From Pseudomonas lini (GTDB taxonomy: Bacteria > Pseudomonadota > Gammaproteobacteria > Pseudomonadales > Pseudomonadaceae), in assembly GCF_964063345.1 (NCBI RefSeq), contig NZ_OZ061318.1, forward strand, positions 2,046,001 to 2,110,000: a DNA stretch of 64,000 nt, given 5' to 3'. Position 1 is the first letter of the stretch. Every line of letters starts with the position of its first letter. The notes beneath the pieces were generated by a model. That model made no database searches. It was given only the letters and a program-made list of their open reading frames with translations, and had not been told where the DNA came from. The position numbers were made by a program, and so were the translations under genes. Of the stretch, positions 1 through 8,002 are shown in pieces.

Positions 1-2
1 AG

Positions 3-377
3 CCACGGCTCGGTTACTGGACCCTGCCCGCCGGTTTCATGGAAAATGGCGAGACCATCGAACAGGCCGCCATTCGCGAGACCGCCGAAGAAGCCTGTGC
101 CCGGGTGCGCAACCTGAGTATCTATACGCTGATCGACGTGCCACACATCAGCCAGGTGCATGTATTCTTTCGCGCCGAGCTGGTGGACCTTGATTTTTCC
201 GCGGGTCCCGAGAGCCTGGAAGTGCAACTGTTCGAAGAAGCCGACATCCCTTGGGGCGAACTGGCTTTCCGCACGGTGGGGCGTACCTTAGAATGCTTCT
301 TCGCTGACCGGCGGACCGAGGTCTACCCCGTGCGGTCCGAATCGATCCCGCCGCTGGTCCAGCCTGCCATCATTTAA
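3..377 (+). CDS. NUDIX hydrolase, C-terminal part (5' end outside the window)
   Basis: The frame is open from the window edge, so the N-terminus is missing. The first visible residues run into a Nudix box (GFMENGE, then REtaEEaCa), the Mg2+-binding helix that hydrolyses nucleoside diphosphates linked to another moiety. The usual Gly near the end of the box is Cys here. The visible 124 codons cover the box and the following beta-sheet and helix. Related Pseudomonas proteins of about 185 residues carry an N-terminal zinc ribbon, which would lie upstream. The ATG at 39 falls inside the box and is not the start. The substrate cannot be told from the sequence. Confidence 0.85.
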   Translation, partial: PRLGYWTLPAGFMENGETIEQAAIRETAEEACARVRNLSIYTLIDVPHISQVHVFFRAELVDLDFSAGPESLEVQLFEEADIPWGELAFRTVGRTLECFFADRRTEVYPVRSESIPPLVQPAII

Positions 378-443
378 AGCTTCCTACCCATAAAAGCACC
401 TATAAAATAAATAGTCGCGACACCTCTCAGGGATATCGTTTCA

Positions 444-947
444 ATGCGCTGGTTGCTTGCTGTTTTTTGCTTGTCGTTCGTCGCTGTCACCCAGGCTTCC
501 TCCGTGGAAACGCTGGACGGCAGAGTCATCGAAAAAGTTCTGGTTCTCAAATCAGCCCATCAATTGCAATTGATCAATGATGGCAAGCCGATCAAGACCT
601 ATCGCATTTCCCTGGGTAAACGCCCCAAAGGGCCGAAGCTGATGGAGGGCGACAAACGCACCCCCGAAGGCTTTTATTGGGTGGACTGGCGCAAGATCAG
701 CGACCGTTTCAACCTGGCGATGCACATTTCCTACCCCAATATCAGCGACGCCGCCCGTGCCCGGCGCGAAGGCGTCGAGCCTGGCGGCATGATCATGATC
801 CACGGCACCCCGGATACCGAAGACAACCCCGAAGACCTGTTCCACACCCTGGACTGGACCGATGGCTGCATCGCCATGCGCAACATGGACATGCGCGAAG
901 TCTGGGGTCTGGTGCCGGACGGCACGATGATCGAGATTCGCCCTTAA
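444..947 (+). CDS. L,D-transpeptidase (YkuD) family protein, periplasmic
   Basis: A 167-residue protein with an N-terminal signal peptide (MRWLLAVFCLSFVAVTQA, about residues 1-18) and a YkuD catalytic domain over about residues 30-165. His120 and the TDGCIAMRN motif at 139-147 with Cys142 fit the active site. The conserved EGDKRTPEG stretch lies near 68-76. Family members form 3-3 peptidoglycan cross-links, attach proteins to the wall, or hydrolyse such links. The variant motif (TDGC rather than SHGC) recalls YafK/DpaA-type members that cleave rather than form links, so direction of reaction is open. It stands alone between the NUDIX gene and a REP pair. Confidence 0.85.
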   Translation: MRWLLAVFCLSFVAVTQASSVETLDGRVIEKVLVLKSAHQLQLINDGKPIKTYRISLGKRPKGPKLMEGDKRTPEGFYWVDWRKISDRFNLAMHISYPNISDAARARREGVEPGGMIMIHGTPDTEDNPEDLFHTLDWTDGCIAMRNMDMREVWGLVPDGTMIEIRP

Positions 948-977
948 CGGCTACCTTCAATTCAAGGCTGGCTAGAA

Positions 978-1105
978 GCTTCTGTGGCGAGGGAGCTTGC
1001 TCCCGCTGGGCTGCGAAGCGGCCCCATAGTTCTATCTGAAACCGCATTCGCTAATCGAGGGCCGCTTCGCGCCCCAGCGGGAGCAAGCTCCCTCGCCACA
1101 GAAGC
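978..1105. repeat. Paired REP palindrome (REPIN), family A
   Basis: Two inverted copies of a REP of about 47 bp face each other across about 34 bp. Each begins CTGTGGCGAGGGAGCTTGC and continues through the TGCGAAGCGGCCC tail region. Each arm has its own internal GGGAGCttGCTCCC stem. The pair fills the front of the 389-bp gap before the efflux operon. Such REPINs are non-autonomous elements moved by RayT transposases; no rayT is present in this window. Confidence 0.9.
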
Positions 1106-1168
1106 ATCGCCTTACTTTCCATCCATGCTCTAGCCGCTTCCTTCGGCTGGCATCGAAAAATAAATTCA

Positions 1169-1196
1169 AAAATCGCAGCCTTCGGCAGTGCCTACA
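1169..1196. repeat. Single degenerate REP of a third family
   Basis: The stretch with ATCGCAGCCTTCGGCAG followed by CCTACA matches the half-palindrome of another common fluorescens-group repeat (as I recall it, AGATCGCAGCC...GCTCCTACA). Only one copy is present, without its inverted partner, and it carries substitutions, so it looks like a decayed singlet. Confidence 0.5.
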
Positions 1197-1271
1197 ACAG
1201 AATCAGCATCAATCCAGAAAGGTCCAAACTGACAGCGCCGTCAGTTACCGGTCACCTTCCTGACGGGCTAA

Positions 1272-1299
1272 CAGGTTTATAAAGGAAGGTATAAACCTG
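1272..1299. promoter_or_regulatory. Perfect 10-bp inverted repeat upstream of the efflux operon, candidate operator
   Basis: CAGGTTTATA at 1272-1281 and TATAAACCTG at 1290-1299 are perfect inverted arms with an 8-bp purine spacer. The site ends 37 bp before the ATG of the adaptor gene at 1337. An imperfect palindrome AACTGAC-N6-GTCAGTT lies at 1227-1246. Position and symmetry fit a regulator binding site; the response regulator encoded at 5617 is the obvious candidate, but that is inference. Confidence 0.5.
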
Positions 1300-1336
1300 A
1301 CAAAACTCCGACCACTCTGCCCGGCGCCCCACTCGC

Positions 1337-2497
1337 ATGCGAACCCAGAATAAAAACGCCCTGTTCGCCGCCCTTCTGATCGTCCTGGCAGCGCTGGGCG
1401 TGTGGTACGTCGCCAAACCCGCAACGACCAAACTGGCCACCTCCACCGCCATTCCCGTGCGAGTGGTCAGCGTCGCCGAAAAAGACGTACCCCGCTACGT
1501 CAGCGGCATCGGCTCGGTGCTGTCGCTGCACAGTGTGGTCATACGTCCGCAGATCGACGGCATCCTCACCCAATTGCTGGTCAAGGAAGGCCAACGGGTG
1601 AACAAAGGTGACCTGCTGGCCACCCTCGACGACCGCTCGATCCGCGCCAGCCTCGATCAGGCCCGGGCGCAACTGGGCGAAAGTCAGGCGCAACTGCAAG
1701 TGGCTCAGGTCAACCTCAAACGCTACAAACTGCTGAGCGTCGACGACGGCGTGTCCAAGCAGACCTACGACCAGCAACAAGCGCTGGTCAACCAACTCAA
1801 AGCCACCGCCCAAGGCAATCAGGCCTCGATCGATGCCGCTCTGGTACAGCTTTCCTACACACAGATTCGCTCCCCGGTCACCGGTCGTGTCGGTATTCGC
1901 ACAGTGGATGAAGGCAACTTCCTGCGCATGACCGACACTCAAGGGTTGTTCACGGTGACCCAGATCGACCCGATCGCCGTGGAGTTTTCCCTGCCACAAC
2001 AAATGCTGCCGACCTTGCAGGGCCTGATCGACGATCCACAGCACACGTCGGTCAAGGCTTACATTGGTGCCGACACCGACGGCGAGACTGGCAACCTGCT
2101 GGGCGAAGGCCACCTGACTCTGATCGACAACCAGATCAACGCCAACACCGGGACCATCCGCGCCAAGGCCGAATTCGCCAACCCCGCACAGAAACTCTGG
2201 CCGGGCCTGCTGGTTACGGTAAAGATTCAGACAGCGCTGGATAAAAATGCGCTGGTGGTGCCGCCCACCGTCGTACAACGTGGCCTCGATCAACATTTCG
2301 TCTACCGGGTCAATGGCGACAAGGTCGAAGCCGTTCCGGTGCAGATGGTTTACCAAGGCAGCGGCCAGGACATCATCAAAGGCGTGAAACCGGGCGATGT
2401 GCTGGTCAGCGACGGCCAGTCGCGGCTCAAACCTGGCTCGACCGTGCAGGTAGTGACCGACCCACCGCAAGTGGTGCAATCGGAGCCGAAACCATGA
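1337..2497 (+). CDS. RND efflux periplasmic adaptor (membrane fusion protein)
   Basis: A 386-residue adaptor that would bridge the inner-membrane pump encoded next to an outer-membrane channel. A single N-terminal hydrophobic segment (about residues 8-26) is followed by a lipoyl/barrel-sandwich half-motif (about 62-100, with PQIDGILTQLLVKEGQ), a coiled-coil hairpin (about 101-170), the second lipoyl half (IRSPVTGRVG) and beta-barrel and membrane-proximal domains. Length and sequence fit MdtA/MuxA-like adaptors. Its TGA overlaps the ATG of the pump gene (ATGA at 2494-2497), so the two are translationally coupled. I see no outer-membrane channel gene in the operon. Confidence 0.92.
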   Translation: MRTQNKNALFAALLIVLAALGVWYVAKPATTKLATSTAIPVRVVSVAEKDVPRYVSGIGSVLSLHSVVIRPQIDGILTQLLVKEGQRVNKGDLLATLDDRSIRASLDQARAQLGESQAQLQVAQVNLKRYKLLSVDDGVSKQTYDQQQALVNQLKATAQGNQASIDAALVQLSYTQIRSPVTGRVGIRTVDEGNFLRMTDTQGLFTVTQIDPIAVEFSLPQQMLPTLQGLIDDPQHTSVKAYIGADTDGETGNLLGEGHLTLIDNQINANTGTIRAKAEFANPAQKLWPGLLVTVKIQTALDKNALVVPPTVVQRGLDQHFVYRVNGDKVEAVPVQMVYQGSGQDIIKGVKPGDVLVSDGQSRLKPGSTVQVVTDPPQVVQSEPKP

Positions 2498-5400
2498 AGG
2501 GCCATGGCTCGATTTCCGCGTGGTGCATCGATCATCCTGTGGCGACGGTCCTGCTGACTTTTGCCTTGGTGCTGCTCGGGGTCATCGCCTTCCCGCGACT
2601 GCCGATTGCGCCACTGCCCGAAGCGGAATTCCCGACCATCCAGGTCGCTGCGCAACTGCCCGGCGCCAACCCCGAAACCATGGCCTCGTCGGTGGCCACG
2701 CCGCTTGAAGTGCAATTCAGCGCCATCCCCGGCGTGACCCAGATGACCTCGAGCAGCGCCCTGGGCTCGACCATCCTGACCCTGCAATTCACCCTCGACA
2801 AAAGCATCGACACCGCCGCGCAGGAAGTCCAGGCCGCGATCAACACCGCCGCCGGCAAACTGCCCAAAGACATGCCGAACCTGCCGAACTGGAGGAAGGT
2901 CAACCCGGCCGACAGCCCGGTGCTGATCCTCAGCATCAACTCGCCGCAAATGCCCGGCACCGAAGTCAGTGACCTGGTGGAAACCTTGCTCGCCCGTCAG
3001 ATCAGCCAGATCGACGGCGTAGGCAATATCAACATCACCGGTCAGCAACGTCCGGCGATCCGCGTGCAGGCCTCGGCGGACAAACTCGCCGCCATTGGCC
3101 TGACACTGGCGGACATTCGCCTGGCGATCCAGCAGACCAGCCTCAACCTGGCCAAGGGTGCGTTGTACGGCGAGTCGAGCATTTCGACCTTGTCCACCAA
3201 CGACCAATTGTTCCACCCCCAGGAATACGGTCAGCTGATTGTTTCCTACAAGGACGGCGCACCGGTTCATCTCAAAGATGTGGCCAAAGTCGTCAACGGT
3301 TCGGAAGACGCCTACATCCAGGCTTGGGCTGACGGTCAGCCGGGGGTGAACCTGGTGATTTTCCGGCAACCGGGGGCCAACATCGTCGAGACCGTCGACC
3401 GTATTCAAGCGGCCCTGCCGACGCTGGAGGCCATGCTGCCGGCCTCGGTGCAGGTCAAGGTGTTGATCGACCGCACCCAGACCATCCGCGCCTCGTTGCA
3501 TGAAGTGGAAGTCACCCTGCTGATCGCGATCCTGCTGGTGGTGGCGGTGATGGCGCTGTTCCTGCGGCAGTTGTCGGCGACCCTGATCGTAGCGTCGGTG
3601 CTCGGTGTGTCGCTGATCGCCAGTTTTGCCCTGATGTACATCATGGGCTTCAGCCTGAATAACCTGACGCTGGTGGCGATCGTGGTGTCCGTCGGGTTTG
3701 TGGTGGACGATGCGATTGTGGTGGTGGAAAACATTCACCGCCATCTGGAGGCCGGCGACGGCATGCGCGAAGCCGCGATCAAGGGTGCCGGCGAGATCGG
3801 TTTTACCGTGGTCTCGATCAGTTTCTCGCTGGTAGCGGCGTTCATTCCGCTGCTGTTCATGGGCGGTGTGGTCGGGCGGCTGTTCAAGGAATTCGCCCTG
3901 ACCGCCACCTCGACCATCATGATTTCCGTGGTGGTGTCCCTGACGCTGGCGCCGACCCTGGCCGCGCTATTCATGCGCGCGCCGGTGCATCACGCCCACG
4001 ACAAACCGGGTTTCGGCGAACGCTTGCTGGCGCTGTACGAGAAAGGCCTGCGCCGCTCCCTCGCCCATCAGAAATTGATGCTCGGTGTGTTTGGCGTGTC
4101 CCTCGGCTTGGCGGTCGCCGGGTACATTTTCATTCCGAAGGGTTTCTTCCCGGTGCAGGACACCGGCTTCGTCCTCGGCACCACCGAAGCGGCGGCGGAC
4201 ATTTCCTACGGCGACATGGTGAAAAAACACCTGGCGATGGCCGAAATCGTCGCCGCCGATCCTGCCGTCGAGACGTTCTCACACTCGGTCGGCGTTTCGG
4301 GCAGCAACCAGACTATCGCCAACGGGCGGTTCTGGATTTCGCTGAAAAAACGTGGCGACCGTGACGTATCAGCCAGTCAGTTCATCGACCGGATTCGCCC
4401 ACAGCTGATGAAAGTCCCGGGCATCGTGCTGTACCTGCGCGCCGGGCAAGACATCAACCTCAGTTCCGGCCCGAGCCGTGCGCAGTACCAATACGTGCTC
4501 AAGAGCAACGACGGTGCACTATTGAGCACCTGGACCCAGCGCCTGACGGAAAAACTGCGCGGCAACCCGGCGTTCCGTGACATTTCCAACGACCTGCAAC
4601 TGGGCGGCAGCATCACCCACATCAGCATCGACCGTAGCGCGGCGGCGCGTTTCGGCCTGACCGCCAGCGATGTCGATGAAGCGCTGTACGACGCCTTCGG
4701 CCAGCGGCAGATCAATGAGTTCCAGACCCAGACCAACCAATACAACGTGATTCTGGAGCTGGACGCCAAGCAGCGTGGCAAGGCCGAAAGCCTCAACTAT
4801 TTCTACCTGCGCTCGCCGCTGAGCGGGGAAATGGTGCCGCTGTCGGCCCTGGCGAAATTCGATGCGCCAACTATCGGTCCGTTGTCCATCGCTCACGACG
4901 GGATGTTCCCGGCGGCCAACCTGTCGTTCAACCTGGCGCCCGGCGTCGCGTTGGGTGATGCGGTGATCATGCTCAATCAGGCCAAGACCGACATCGGTAT
5001 GCCGACGGCCATCAGCAGTAATTTCCAGGGCGCGGCCCAGGCCTTCCAGAGTTCGCTGGCCAGCCAGCCATGGCTGATTCTGGCGGCGCTGGTGGCGGTG
5101 TACATCATTCTTGGCGTTCTGTACGAAAGCTTCGTGCACCCGCTGACGATTATCTCGACCCTGCCCTCGGCGGGGCTCGGGGCGGTGATCATGCTGTGGA
5201 TCTGCGGCCAGGATTTTTCGATCATGGCGCTGATCGGGCTGGTGTTGCTGATCGGCATCGTCAAGAAGAACGGCATTCTGATGATCGACTTCGCGCTGGA
5301 CGCCCAGCGCAACCGTGGCTTGCCGCCGGAAGAGGCGATCTATGAGGCGTGTATGACGCGGTTCCGGCCGATCATCATGACCACCCTCGCCGCCCTGCTC

Positions 5401-5607
5401 GGCGCCCTGCCGCTGATGCTCGGCTACGGCACCGGCGCCGAACTGCGCCAGCCATTGGGCATCGCGGTGGTCGGCGGTTTGCTGGTGAGCCAGGCGCTGA
5501 CGCTGTTCACCACGCCGGTCATATACTTGTGGCTTGAGCGGCTATTCCATCGACACGTTCTCCCACCAGCGTCAGCACCGATGTCGGCGCTGACGACCAC
5601 AGACTGA
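2494..5607 (+). CDS. RND multidrug efflux pump, HAE-1/MdtC-like permease
   Basis: A 1037-residue inner-membrane proton antiporter of the AcrB superfamily. It has the expected duplicated layout: TM1 near residues 12-30, a large periplasmic loop, TM2-6 at about 335-490, a second periplasmic loop at about 545-850, and TM8-12 to about 1030. The TM4 motif GFVVDDAIVVVENI has the proton-relay pair Asp405-Asp406, and the N-terminal PGANPETMASSVATPLE block is the family's. Both point to the drug-exporting HAE-1 group, closest in look to MdtB/MdtC/MuxB/MuxC. It is followed after 9 bp by a response regulator gene. The substrate is not readable from sequence. Confidence 0.93.
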   Translation: MKGHGSISAWCIDHPVATVLLTFALVLLGVIAFPRLPIAPLPEAEFPTIQVAAQLPGANPETMASSVATPLEVQFSAIPGVTQMTSSSALGSTILTLQFTLDKSIDTAAQEVQAAINTAAGKLPKDMPNLPNWRKVNPADSPVLILSINSPQMPGTEVSDLVETLLARQISQIDGVGNINITGQQRPAIRVQASADKLAAIGLTLADIRLAIQQTSLNLAKGALYGESSISTLSTNDQLFHPQEYGQLIVSYKDGAPVHLKDVAKVVNGSEDAYIQAWADGQPGVNLVIFRQPGANIVETVDRIQAALPTLEAMLPASVQVKVLIDRTQTIRASLHEVEVTLLIAILLVVAVMALFLRQLSATLIVASVLGVSLIASFALMYIMGFSLNNLTLVAIVVSVGFVVDDAIVVVENIHRHLEAGDGMREAAIKGAGEIGFTVVSISFSLVAAFIPLLFMGGVVGRLFKEFALTATSTIMISVVVSLTLAPTLAALFMRAPVHHAHDKPGFGERLLALYEKGLRRSLAHQKLMLGVFGVSLGLAVAGYIFIPKGFFPVQDTGFVLGTTEAAADISYGDMVKKHLAMAEIVAADPAVETFSHSVGVSGSNQTIANGRFWISLKKRGDRDVSASQFIDRIRPQLMKVPGIVLYLRAGQDINLSSGPSRAQYQYVLKSNDGALLSTWTQRLTEKLRGNPAFRDISNDLQLGGSITHISIDRSAAARFGLTASDVDEALYDAFGQRQINEFQTQTNQYNVILELDAKQRGKAESLNYFYLRSPLSGEMVPLSALAKFDAPTIGPLSIAHDGMFPAANLSFNLAPGVALGDAVIMLNQAKTDIGMPTAISSNFQGAAQAFQSSLASQPWLILAALVAVYIILGVLYESFVHPLTIISTLPSAGLGAVIMLWICGQDFSIMALIGLVLLIGIVKKNGILMIDFALDAQRNRGLPPEEAIYEACMTRFRPIIMTTLAALLGALPLMLGYGTGAELRQPLGIAVVGGLLVSQALTLFTTPVIYLWLERLFHRHVLPPASAPMSALTTTD

Positions 5608-5616
5608 GGCGGGGTC

Positions 5617-6294
5617 ATGCGCGTTCTGATTATCGAAGACGAAGAAAAAACCGCGGACTATCTGCACCGCGGCCTGACGGAACAGGGTTACACCGTGGAC
5701 GTGGCTGGCGATGGTGTCGAAGGCTTGCACCTGGCGCTGGAAAGCGACTACGCGGTGATTGTCCTCGACGTCATGTTGCCGGGCCTCGACGGCTTCGGCG
5801 TATTGCGTGCACTGCGGGCACGCAAGCAAACCCCGGTGATCATGCTCACCGCCCGCGAGCGGGTGGAAGACCGCATCAAGGGCCTGCGCGATGGTGCCGA
5901 CGATTACCTCGGCAAACCGTTCTCCTTCCTCGAACTGGTGGCGCGTCTGCAAGCGCTGACCCGTCGCAGCGGTGGCCACGAACCGGTACAGGTAAGCATC
6001 GCCGACCTGTGGATAGATTTGATCAGCCGCAAGGCCACCCGCGCCGGCACTCGCCTGGACCTGACCGCCAAGGAGTTTTCGCTGCTCAGCGTGCTGGCGC
6101 GGCGACAAGGGGAAATCCTCTCGAAAACCGCCATCGCCGAGATGGTCTGGGACATCAATTTCGACAGCGACGCCAACGTGGTCGAAGTCGCGATCAAACG
6201 CCTGCGGGCCAAACTCGACGGGCCGTTCGAAGAGAAATTGCTGCACACCATTCGCGGCATGGGTTATGTGCTGGAGAGCCGTGGTGTCCAGTAA
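5617..6294 (+). CDS. OmpR/PhoB-type response regulator, heavy-metal (CopR/IrlR-like) subgroup
   Basis: A 225-residue two-domain regulator. The receiver domain (about 1-115) has the acidic pocket EDEE at 7-10, phosphoacceptor Asp51 in VIVLDVMLP, and Lys100 in GKPFSF. A winged-helix DNA-binding domain (about 125-222) follows with LTAKEFSLL and the terminal IRGMGYVLE. Overall similarity is to the CopR/CusR/IrlR group that controls metal or drug efflux operons. It lies 9 bp behind the RND gene and overlaps the kinase gene, so pump and regulator are probably cotranscribed and it may control its own operon. Confidence 0.9.
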   Translation: MRVLIIEDEEKTADYLHRGLTEQGYTVDVAGDGVEGLHLALESDYAVIVLDVMLPGLDGFGVLRALRARKQTPVIMLTARERVEDRIKGLRDGADDYLGKPFSFLELVARLQALTRRSGGHEPVQVSIADLWIDLISRKATRAGTRLDLTAKEFSLLSVLARRQGEILSKTAIAEMVWDINFDSDANVVEVAIKRLRAKLDGPFEEKLLHTIRGMGYVLESRGVQ

Positions 6295-7648
6295 TTCAAT
6301 TGCCCTGCGTTTGAGCGGGATGTTCACGCTGGTGGCGCTGCTGGTGTTCCTGCTGATCGGCGGTGCGCTGTATCAACAGGTCGACAAGGGTCTGGGCCTG
6401 CTGCCCGAAGCCGAGCTGGATGCGCGTTACAGCGTGCTCGAATCGGCGCTCAACCGTTACGGCACACCCGAGCATTGGGTGAAGATCAACGCCAAGCTCA
6501 AGCTGCTGAGCGAAGAAGACAAGCGCATTCGCTTTTGGGTGGTCAGCGGCAATCCCGGTTATGAATACGGCCAACCCGATGCGCCGATCCGCGCTTTCGC
6601 CCAAGGCCCGTTAGGCATGCGCGACATGCAATTGCCCGACCATCCGTACCCGCTGAAAGTGTTGGTCACTGAGCTGCCGGCCAAGGATCAGCGCCCGCCG
6701 CTGCGCTTCATGATCGGCATCGACACCGAAACCTTTTACGAGACGCAGCACCACTTGCTGATCGCCCTGATCAGCCTGGCGATCGTGGGTGTATTGCTGG
6801 CCTCGCTACTCGGTTATTGGGTGGCCCGGATCGGCCTCAAGCCGCTGATCAAGTTGTCGCAGGAGGCCCAGCGCCTGGCACCACCGAGGTTGTCCGGGCG
6901 CCTGCAACTGTCGCCATTGCCACCGGAATTGGATCAGTTCGTCAGCTCGTTCAACGCCACGCTGGAGCGGGTCGAACAGGCCTACTCTCGGCTGGAATCG
7001 TTCAATGCCGACGTGGCCCATGAACTGCGCTCGCCGCTGACCAACCTGATCGGCCAGACCCAGGTTGCGCTGACACGCGGGCGTTCGGCCGAACACTATT
7101 TTGAAGTGCTGCAATCGAACCTCGAAGAGCTCGAACGGTTGCGCTCGATCATCAACGACATGCTGTTCCTCGCCAGCGCAGACCAGGGCAGCAAGGCCAC
7201 CAAATTGACGTCCACCTCACTGGCCGATGAAGTGGCGACGACACTGGAGTATCTGGATTTCATACTTGAGGATGCGCAGGTTCAGGTCGAGGTCAGTGGC
7301 GATGCGCAGGTACGAATCGAGATCGCCCATCTGCGCCGGGCGTTGATCAACTTGCTGAGCAACGCGGTGCAGCACACCGAGCCCGGGCAAGTGATTCAGG
7401 TACGGATCGAAGTCGAAGAGCATCAGGTCAGCATCGGCGTAGCCAACCCGGGATCGCCGATTGCCAATGAGCATCTGCCGCGATTGTTCGAGCGTTTCTA
7501 CCGGGTCGATGCATCGCGCAGCAACAGCGGCAATAACCATGGACTGGGGCTGGCAATCGTCAAGGCGATTGCGTTGATGCATGGCGGTGATGTGTTTGTG
7601 CGCAGTGATCATGGGGTGAATACGTTCGGCATTCACCTCCCGGTTTAA
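6281..7648 (+). CDS. Sensor histidine kinase, heavy-metal (CusS/IrlS-like) family
   Basis: An inner-membrane kinase of about 455 residues partnered with the response regulator it overlaps. TM1 (about residues 10-30) and TM2 (ALISLAIVGVLLASLLGY) flank a periplasmic sensor of about 130 residues. HAMP-like sequence, the H-box ADVAHELRSPLTN with His247, the N-box LINLLSNAVQHT and the G-box GLGLAIV follow. I chose GTG at 6281 (GTG at 6284 is also possible) because GGAG lies 4 bp before it; the ATG at 6266 has no such site. The ligand is unknown; the family is best known for metal sensing, but the linked pump is drug-type. Confidence 0.9.
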   Translation: MVSSNSIALRLSGMFTLVALLVFLLIGGALYQQVDKGLGLLPEAELDARYSVLESALNRYGTPEHWVKINAKLKLLSEEDKRIRFWVVSGNPGYEYGQPDAPIRAFAQGPLGMRDMQLPDHPYPLKVLVTELPAKDQRPPLRFMIGIDTETFYETQHHLLIALISLAIVGVLLASLLGYWVARIGLKPLIKLSQEAQRLAPPRLSGRLQLSPLPPELDQFVSSFNATLERVEQAYSRLESFNADVAHELRSPLTNLIGQTQVALTRGRSAEHYFEVLQSNLEELERLRSIINDMLFLASADQGSKATKLTSTSLADEVATTLEYLDFILEDAQVQVEVSGDAQVRIEIAHLRRALINLLSNAVQHTEPGQVIQVRIEVEEHQVSIGVANPGSPIANEHLPRLFERFYRVDASRSNSGNNHGLGLAIVKAIALMHGGDVFVRSDHGVNTFGIHLPV

Positions 7649-7663
7649 TCCCCCTCCCCGATC

Positions 7664-7797
7664 CCTGTGGCGAGCGAGCTTGCTCGCGTTGGGCTGCGAA
7701 GCGGCCCTAAAACATGCGACTGCATTCAATCAGATACACCACACATTCCGATTACGACTGCTGCGCAGCCGAGCGGGAGCAAGCTCCCTCGCCACAA
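7664..7797. repeat. Paired REP palindrome (REPIN), family A, mismatched halves
   Basis: Left arm begins CTGTGGCGAGCGAGCTTGC; the right arm, read in reverse complement, has TGTGGCGAGGGAGCTTGC. The stems GCGAGC/GCTCGC and GGGAGC/GCTCCC differ by compensatory changes, so the two halves derive from different subtypes. It occupies most of the gap between the sensor kinase and the diguanylate cyclase; with the terminator at 7867 it accounts for the 354-bp gap. Confidence 0.85.
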
Positions 7798-7866
7798 AAA
7801 AAGCCAAACCACCCATACCGGGTAATTATCGACTATCCGTCGAATGTCTTCTAAGCTTCCATTAGC

Positions 7867-7899
7867 AAAAGGCCAGCATGTTTTGCTGGCCTTTTTTTT
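7867..7899 (+). terminator. Rho-independent terminator between kinase and diguanylate cyclase
   Basis: AAAAGGCCAGCA and TGCTGGCC arms close a short loop and are followed by a run of eight T. It sits downstream of the efflux/two-component operon and before the next promoter region, and would also work weakly in reverse because of the leading A run. Confidence 0.85.
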
Positions 7900-8002
7900 A
7901 TCCGGCATTTATACAGGCGCTCTGGACGCGACCGGTTTCTGGGACTCTGCCCGATTCTTGTAAAAGCACTTTCATAACGCCTTATTTGCAGAAGTCAGAA
8001 CC

